From JANXQG01 sp037147235 (GTDB taxonomy: Bacteria > Planctomycetota > Planctomycetia > Pirellulales > Thermoguttaceae): a DNA stretch of 18,120 nt. The stretch spans positions 1-18,120 of the forward strand of contig JBAWVO010000116.1 of the NCBI GenBank assembly GCA_037147235.1, in the 5' to 3' direction. Shown here piece after piece: positions 13,193-18,120 of this stretch. The notes under the pieces were generated by a model. That model saw nothing but the letters and a program-made list of their open reading frames with translations. It ran no database searches and was not told where the DNA came from. Position 1 is the first letter of the stretch; every line of letters starts with the position of its first letter. Both the position numbers and the translations under genes were made by a program.

Positions 13193-15850
13193 ATGAAGAA
13201 CAAAGCCGAGAGCAAGCCCAATATCCAGGAGTGTTCCTGCCCGTCGGGCTGTGACAGCGGAATCGAACGGCGCGATTTTCTGAAATTGGTTGCGTTGGGC
13301 ACGGCGGCCGGTTTGGCCCCACAACTGACGGTGATGGCTGGCCCATTCCAGGCATCCGACTTCGAGAAGATGATTCCCGCCGATAAGAAACTCGACGCGG
13401 CCTGGGTGAAGTCGCTCTTTGCACATGGCGCGCCGACCGTCTATCGCGGGCCGGAACTGGAGAAGATCGGGATGCCGATCGGTGGCATTTGCGCCGGGCA
13501 ACTTTATCTCGGCGGCGACGGAAAGCTCTGGCACTGGGATATTTTCAATCAGCGTCTTAAGACAGCCGATCGCCACTACGCCAACCCGCCCAAGACGGCC
13601 TCGCCCCTGGATCAGGGCTTCGGTCTCCGGGTGTCGTCGGGAGGAAAGACCGAGTACCGGGCATTGGACCGCTCGGGCTTCTCGGACATCTCGTTCCGCG
13701 GCGAATATCCGATCGGCTTGGTTGAATATGCCGACTCGAAAACTCCGGTCCAAGTCTCGCTCGAAGCATTCTCGCCGTTCATTCCCCTGGATGCCAAGGA
13801 GTCGGCTCTCCCGGCAACCATCCTGCGCTATACGGTGAAGAACACCAGCCAAGAGAATGTCGGCGTCGAGGTGATCGGCTGGCTGCAAAATGCCGTCCGC
13901 CTCTTCACGGGGAAGGCCGGCGAAGGCCATCGCGAGAATCGCGTCATCCGCCAAGCGGATATCCTCTTGCTCGACGGTAGCGTAAAGGCCCCGAACGCGG
14001 CAGCGGCCGCCAATTTTGGCAAACAGCACGATTTTGGCACCATGAGCCTGGGCTTGCTTGCTCCGGAGGCGACCGACATCGGCGTGGCATCGCTGCCGGC
14101 AGGCACGTTGGCCGAAGCCAAGCTTGCCGACATACCCTCGGCCTCGGTCCCCATCGAAAAGAAGCTTGTTGGAGCCTTGGCTCGAAAGCTATCGCTTCAG
14201 CCCGGCCAGTCGGCCACCGTCACGTTTGTGATCACCTGGAATTTTCCAAATCTGCGACTCAAGGATAACGGGCGATTTTACGCGACCCTTTATTCCACGG
14301 CGGCTGCGGTTGCCGAACACGTAGCCAAGAACTTCGACGCGCTCTATCGCCAGACGCGGCTCTGGCACGACACATGGTACGACTCCACTCTGCCCTACTG
14401 GTTCCTCGATCGGACGTTCGCCAATACGTCGATCCTGGCCAGCTCAACCTGTCATTGGCTCAAGAACGGCCGGTTCTACGGTTGGGAGGGCGTTTGTTGC
14501 TGCGCCGGCACCTGCACGCACGTTTGGCATTACGCCCACGCCGTCGGCCGGTTGTTCCCCGAATTGGAACGCGACCTGCGGCAACGGACCGACTTCGGCA
14601 CGGCGATGGATCTGAGGACCGGCGTTATCAACCACCGTGGCGAAGAGGCTGGGCTGGCAGTCGATGGCCAAGCCGGCTGCATCCTGCGGGCCTATCGCGA
14701 ACACCAGATGTCGAAGGATGCCGCGTTCTTGCAGAAGCTCTGGCCGAAGGTGAAGCTGGCCATGCAATGCCTGGTGCGAATGGACAACCACGAGGGAATC
14801 CTCGAAGGGGCGCAGCACAACACCCTCGATCAAGCCTGGTTTGGTAAAGTGGCCTGGCTCAGCTCGCTTTACCTTGCCGCCGCCCGAGCGTGCGAAGCGA
14901 TGGCCAACGAAGTTGGAGACGACGCCTACGCGAAGCAGATGCACGAGATCGTTGAACTCGGCCGAAAAAGCCTCGACCGCGATCTGTTCAATGGGGAGTA
15001 CTACATCCAGAGTCCCGACAAGAATCACATCAAGACGGTCGGCTCTTACAATGGTTGCGAGGTCGATCAGGTCTTCGGGCAAAGCTGGGCGTATCAGGTG
15101 GGATTGGGTCGGATTCTGGACGAGAGGAACGTGAAGAAGGCATTGGCGTCGCTCTGGAGTTACAATTTTACGCCGGACGTTGGCCCCTTCCGCGCCAAGA
15201 ACAAGCCCGGCCGTTGGTACGCCATGGCGGGCGAGGCCGGACTGATTATGTGTACATGGCCCAAGGGGGATACCGCCCGTGTCCAAACCGGATTCGACTT
15301 CTACTTCAATGAGTGCATGAACGGTTTTGAGTACCAAGTGGCCGGCCACATGATTTGGGAAGGGATGGTCCAAGAGGGGCTGGCGATCACGCGGGCCGTT
15401 CACGACCGCTACCACGCCTTGCGGCGCAATCCCTGGAACGAAGTCGAGTGCGGCGACCACTATGCCCGGTCGATGGCCAGTTACGGCGTCTTCCTGGCGG
15501 CCTGCGGCTATGAGTATCATGGTCCCAAGGGCCATCTCGCTTTCGCACCTCGACTGACGCCCGAGAACTTCCGCGCCGCCTTTACCACGGCCGAAGGCTG
15601 GGGTGCCTTCAGCCAATTGCGCGACGCCGCAGGGCAGGGCGACACGATCGAGTTAAAGTCGGGCAAGCTTCGGTTACGTACCTTGACCTTCGCCTTGGCC
15701 GACAAGGCCAACCCCAAGGGTGTCCGCGTTACCGTCAACGGGACGGAGGCCGCCTGCCGGCATCGTATTGAGAACGGCAAGGTGGTGATCGAACTGGCTG
15801 CGGAAATGGTTCTCCAGGCAGGCCAGAAGATGGAAGTTGTGATCGCCTGA
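13193..15850 (+). CDS. Tat-exported GH116-like glycoside hydrolase (GBA2 type)
   Basis: This 885-residue protein resembles GH116 (non-lysosomal glucosylceramidase/beta-glucosidase GBA2 and bacterial relatives). A twin-arginine motif R26-R27-D-F-L-K precedes a hydrophobic stretch, so folded export is likely; the long n-region holds three Cys (14, 16, 20). The N-terminal domain starts with KIGMPIGGICAGQLYLGG (about 92-109), as in GH116N. The catalytic (alpha/alpha)6 domain has YGWEGVCCCAGTCTHVW with E432 as candidate nucleophile, and CEVDQVFGQSWA with D625 as candidate acid/base, by comparison with Thermoanaerobacterium TxGH116. AAGGAG nine bases before the ATG at 13193 fixes the start; the open frame runs back to 12572 but that part overlaps the GH97 gene. 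It is divergent from GH97/GH78 and may act on the same glycoside. beta-Glucosidase, beta-xylosidase or another specificity is possible. Confidence 0.85.
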   Translation: MKNKAESKPNIQECSCPSGCDSGIERRDFLKLVALGTAAGLAPQLTVMAGPFQASDFEKMIPADKKLDAAWVKSLFAHGAPTVYRGPELEKIGMPIGGICAGQLYLGGDGKLWHWDIFNQRLKTADRHYANPPKTASPLDQGFGLRVSSGGKTEYRALDRSGFSDISFRGEYPIGLVEYADSKTPVQVSLEAFSPFIPLDAKESALPATILRYTVKNTSQENVGVEVIGWLQNAVRLFTGKAGEGHRENRVIRQADILLLDGSVKAPNAAAAANFGKQHDFGTMSLGLLAPEATDIGVASLPAGTLAEAKLADIPSASVPIEKKLVGALARKLSLQPGQSATVTFVITWNFPNLRLKDNGRFYATLYSTAAAVAEHVAKNFDALYRQTRLWHDTWYDSTLPYWFLDRTFANTSILASSTCHWLKNGRFYGWEGVCCCAGTCTHVWHYAHAVGRLFPELERDLRQRTDFGTAMDLRTGVINHRGEEAGLAVDGQAGCILRAYREHQMSKDAAFLQKLWPKVKLAMQCLVRMDNHEGILEGAQHNTLDQAWFGKVAWLSSLYLAAARACEAMANEVGDDAYAKQMHEIVELGRKSLDRDLFNGEYYIQSPDKNHIKTVGSYNGCEVDQVFGQSWAYQVGLGRILDERNVKKALASLWSYNFTPDVGPFRAKNKPGRWYAMAGEAGLIMCTWPKGDTARVQTGFDFYFNECMNGFEYQVAGHMIWEGMVQEGLAITRAVHDRYHALRRNPWNEVECGDHYARSMASYGVFLAACGYEYHGPKGHLAFAPRLTPENFRAAFTTAEGWGAFSQLRDAAGQGDTIELKSGKLRLRTLTFALADKANPKGVRVTVNGTEAACRHRIENGKVVIELAAEMVLQAGQKMEVVIA

Positions 15851-15866
15851 GTAGTTTCCGCAGGAG

Positions 15867-18120
15867 TTACACCAGCCCCCAGCGCTTTCGCAAAAACCAC
15901 TCGGCGGTCAAGAGAAGCACGAGGGAGAGGAAGAGTGACCACCGGTCCCATAAGGTCTTCTTGGTTTCCTGCTTCACGTCGAGGTAGTCGGTCTTGTTCA
16001 TCAGCTCGGCAAGCCACTTGGGGAGCCGCTCCGGCTCGATGATTTCTCCACCGGAGGACTTGGCAACGCCCTTCATGCCGTCGAGATCGGAGGAGGCGTT
16101 GTCCAGTTCGAGATCCTGCTGCGAGACGATGAATCGGGCACGCGCGGTGCCAAGCAGCTCCCCCTTCCGCGTTGCCGTGACCTCGATCGTGTAGTCGCCG
16201 GGCAGTTGCGTCTCACGAAACGAAGCGGCCAGTTGCTCGTCCTTGCGAATCAGCACTGCGGGCGATCGCTTGTTGTCGGGCTTGAGTACATCGGCCTTGA
16301 ATTCGGCGTCGGTGATCGGCTCGTTGTTCGGCGACTGGGCACCGGCGGTGAACTCAACGCGATTGCCGGGAAAGAATCGCGTGTTGTCCAGCCGCACCCA
16401 GACATTGCCTTGAGCCATCTGATCCTTACGTGCAAGCCAGAGCACGATCTGCCGCCAGAATCGCTTGTGGGCCGAATCGAAGCCTCGCATGGTCCACCGC
16501 CAGGTCGAATCGCCGGCAAAGGCGATCACGCGACCGCTGCCGAATTCGTGGCTGACCAGTAGCGGCCGGCCTTCTTTGCCATCCGCCTCGGCCAAGATCG
16601 TGGCGCTGGGCTTGACCCCCATGAAACGGTTTGCGCCTTCCAAAGGCGGAAGCTTGGCCCAGGCCGCCGCATTCTCTTGCGCCCCGGCGGCCAAGGCGAG
16701 GGCAAAATGCCGCAGGCTTCTCGGCGTGGGTTGCATCCGCAGAGGACCGGGAAGCTGCACGTCGTCCCGAACGGGTGTGTCGAGCAATTGTCGTTCCAGG
16801 CGATCCATATCCACCGGCAGAACCTCGGCCAGCGCGGTGTTGAAATATCCGCCTGGGCCGTAGGTGTGGAAGCCGCCCAACATGATCAGACCTTTGCCGC
16901 GGCTGACCGTCTCCTTGAGCTGCTCCAGTTCCGCTGGCTCGAAGGCCGTGGAATCGACGTCGCCCAGAATGAAGACGTCATACTTGCCCGGCTTGAGCAG
17001 TTCCATGAGGTTGCTCGGCTTTGTCTCTTTGTGACGTGGATCGAGGCGGATGGAATCGACCTTGATGTCGCGCGAGGCATCGAGCGACCGTCGCAAGAAC
17101 TTCTGTTCCACGCGGAGATCACCCTCGATATACAGCACGTGCAATCCACCTTTGAGCACCTGCACGAACGAGCTTTGCTGGTTGTTCGTGGTCACCAACT
17201 CGCCGGGCTGAGCAACGGCTTCCAGGGTCAGTTTGAACTCGCCCGGCGTTTCCGGAGTATAGGTGAAGTCGACCGGCAATAATTGGCCGTCGGCCGTGGC
17301 CGTGATTTCCTTTTGGGCAATTTGCTCCATCTTGCCCTCGGGCGTTTCCATGAACACCCGCAGCGGGATCGGGTGGTTGACGTAGCCGCTGACTTTGATC
17401 TCGCCATGGATCGCCATTTCCGTTTTAACGAAGACGGAGGCCGGCGGTGGGAAATCGACGACGGCCACGTCCTGGACGCCGCCCAGCCCGCGCGACTGCC
17501 CAAACACCACAGGGAATACCGGATAACTCTGGTGCCGCAACTTGGCGGCAATGTCCTGCACCGATGCGTCGCGCGGGGCGAGGGCTTGCTGTCGGCCGTC
17601 GGTGAGAATAACGATCCCCAAGAGCCGCTTGCCGTTCTCCTGATTGAGTACATCGTCGAGGTTCGCGCCGATGGCCGTCTGGTTGCCCGATGGGCTATCC
17701 GGCAGGACGAGCTTACCGTCTTTGACTTCCAGGGGATGGATCTCGGCATCGAACGTGTATGCCTTGATCTCGAAGTCGCGGCCCAGGCTGCGCAGCGCGG
17801 GGACGGAATCTTCCAGTGTTGCCAGGAGCGATTCCCAACGGGTCTTGTTGTTGAGGCTGTCGCGGACCAACATGCTCCGCGACTGATCGATCAGCAGCAC
17901 CAAGGTGGCCTTTTCCTTGTGCGTTTCCGTATAGACCAAGGTTGGCCGCAACATTCCCAGTACCAGCAATAGAATAATGCCGCAGCGAATCAACGCCAGC
18001 GTCAGGCGGCGGCGCAGCGACACGCTATTTCTTCCAGGCCCCACCAAGACGACCAGTGCCAGCAGCGCAGCCGCCACCCCGACCACAAGCCAGTAGCTAT
18101 CGGCGATAGGGTAGTAGAAG
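15867..18120 (-). CDS. VWA-domain membrane protein with amidotransferase-like domain, 5' end outside window
   Basis: The frame is open to the window edge: upstream of a GTG at 18086 it still encodes FYYPIADSYWLV leading into a membrane helix, so the true start lies outside and the gene is partial. Numbering from the GTG, two membrane helices (about 1-16 and 32-47) precede a VWA domain (about 60-215) with an intact MIDAS, D67-x-S69-x-S71, T137 and D163. A beta-sandwich linker (about 216-310) follows, then a class I glutamine-amidotransferase-like fold (about 313-550; LGGFHTYGPGGYF) without the nucleophile Cys. A final helix lies near 715-732. This layout matches a planctomycete family of inner-membrane proteins, often near MoxR ATPase and DUF58 genes. 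A role in assembly or signalling is a guess. It converges with the GH116-like gene across 16 bp. Confidence 0.85.
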   Translation of the reverse strand, partial: FYYPIADSYWLVVGVAAALLALVVLVGPGRNSVSLRRRLTLALIRCGIILLLVLGMLRPTLVYTETHKEKATLVLLIDQSRSMLVRDSLNNKTRWESLLATLEDSVPALRSLGRDFEIKAYTFDAEIHPLEVKDGKLVLPDSPSGNQTAIGANLDDVLNQENGKRLLGIVILTDGRQQALAPRDASVQDIAAKLRHQSYPVFPVVFGQSRGLGGVQDVAVVDFPPPASVFVKTEMAIHGEIKVSGYVNHPIPLRVFMETPEGKMEQIAQKEITATADGQLLPVDFTYTPETPGEFKLTLEAVAQPGELVTTNNQQSSFVQVLKGGLHVLYIEGDLRVEQKFLRRSLDASRDIKVDSIRLDPRHKETKPSNLMELLKPGKYDVFILGDVDSTAFEPAELEQLKETVSRGKGLIMLGGFHTYGPGGYFNTALAEVLPVDMDRLERQLLDTPVRDDVQLPGPLRMQPTPRSLRHFALALAAGAQENAAAWAKLPPLEGANRFMGVKPSATILAEADGKEGRPLLVSHEFGSGRVIAFAGDSTWRWTMRGFDSAHKRFWRQIVLWLARKDQMAQGNVWVRLDNTRFFPGNRVEFTAGAQSPNNEPITDAEFKADVLKPDNKRSPAVLIRKDEQLAASFRETQLPGDYTIEVTATRKGELLGTARARFIVSQQDLELDNASSDLDGMKGVAKSSGGEIIEPERLPKWLAELMNKTDYLDVKQETKKTLWDRWSLFLSLVLLLTAEWFLRKRWGLV

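Noticed and set aside
12941..14029. 362-codon minus-strand open frame opposite the start of the GH116-like gene
   Set aside because: Antisense to the Tat signal and N-terminal domain, with no recognisable motif.
14444..15616. 390-codon minus-strand open frame opposite the GH116-like gene
   Set aside because: No family resemblance and wholly antisense to a conserved enzyme.
1..18120. tRNA, rRNA, CRISPR arrays, transposases and prophage genes
   Set aside because: I looked for cloverleaf ends, spaced repeats and transposase or integrase motifs and saw none; the palindromes have no spacer-repeat periodicity.

Overview
The window looks like chromosomal DNA from a bacterium of the Planctomycetes (Pirellulales-like). 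The evidence is family-level only: a secreted squalene-cyclase-type repeat protein with the planctomycete-style FGGRG...GGTK lead-in, a large VWA/amidotransferase-like membrane protein of the planctomycete type, several exported glycoside hydrolases, moderately high GC, and intergenic palindromes of the AACCCGAAGCG...CGCTTCGGGTT kind. No 16S or other marker gene is present, so the taxonomy is inference.

Layout. 1-573 is a gene-free stretch with two complex palindromic elements, a 12-bp tandem repeat and a plausible promoter. 574-1710 is a secreted GH5-like (cellulase-family) hydrolase. 1711-1947 is a spacer with interleaved inverted repeats and a promoter. 1948-6401 is a tight six-gene plus-strand operon: the gamma, delta (2x[4Fe-4S]), alpha and beta subunits of a 2-oxoacid:ferredoxin oxidoreductase, then a phosphate acetyl/butyryltransferase-family enzyme, then a stand-alone ACT-domain protein. 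6513-7202 holds a minus-strand pair, a DUF433 (antitoxin-type) gene followed by a MazG-like nucleotide pyrophosphohydrolase, with a palindrome over the predicted transcription start. 7395-8804 is the squalene-cyclase-like repeat protein. 8869-8935 holds two hairpins between convergent genes. 8995-12837 (minus) encodes a GH78-like rhamnosidase and a GH97 enzyme. 13193-15850 (plus, divergent) encodes a Tat-exported GH116-like hydrolase. 15867-18120 (minus) is the VWA protein, cut at its N-terminus by the window edge.

How the genes may work together. The oxidoreductase would convert 2-oxoacids to acyl-CoA with reduction of ferredoxin. The adjacent phosphotransacylase would turn acyl-CoA into acyl-phosphate. 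The ACT protein is placed to sense an amino acid linked to that flux. No acyl kinase is seen in the window. The glycoside hydrolases at 8995-15850 form a divergent exported set (rhamnosidase-like, alpha-galactosidase/alpha-glucosidase-like, beta-glucosidase-like) that could strip sugars from a plant or algal glycoside. No transporter or sulfatase is linked.

Best candidates for something undescribed are the oxidoreductase-phosphotransacylase-ACT operon as a regulated unit, and the DUF433-MazG pair, which lacks the usual PIN-like toxin, has an operator-like palindrome, and carries a nine-G tract early in the antitoxin-like gene.
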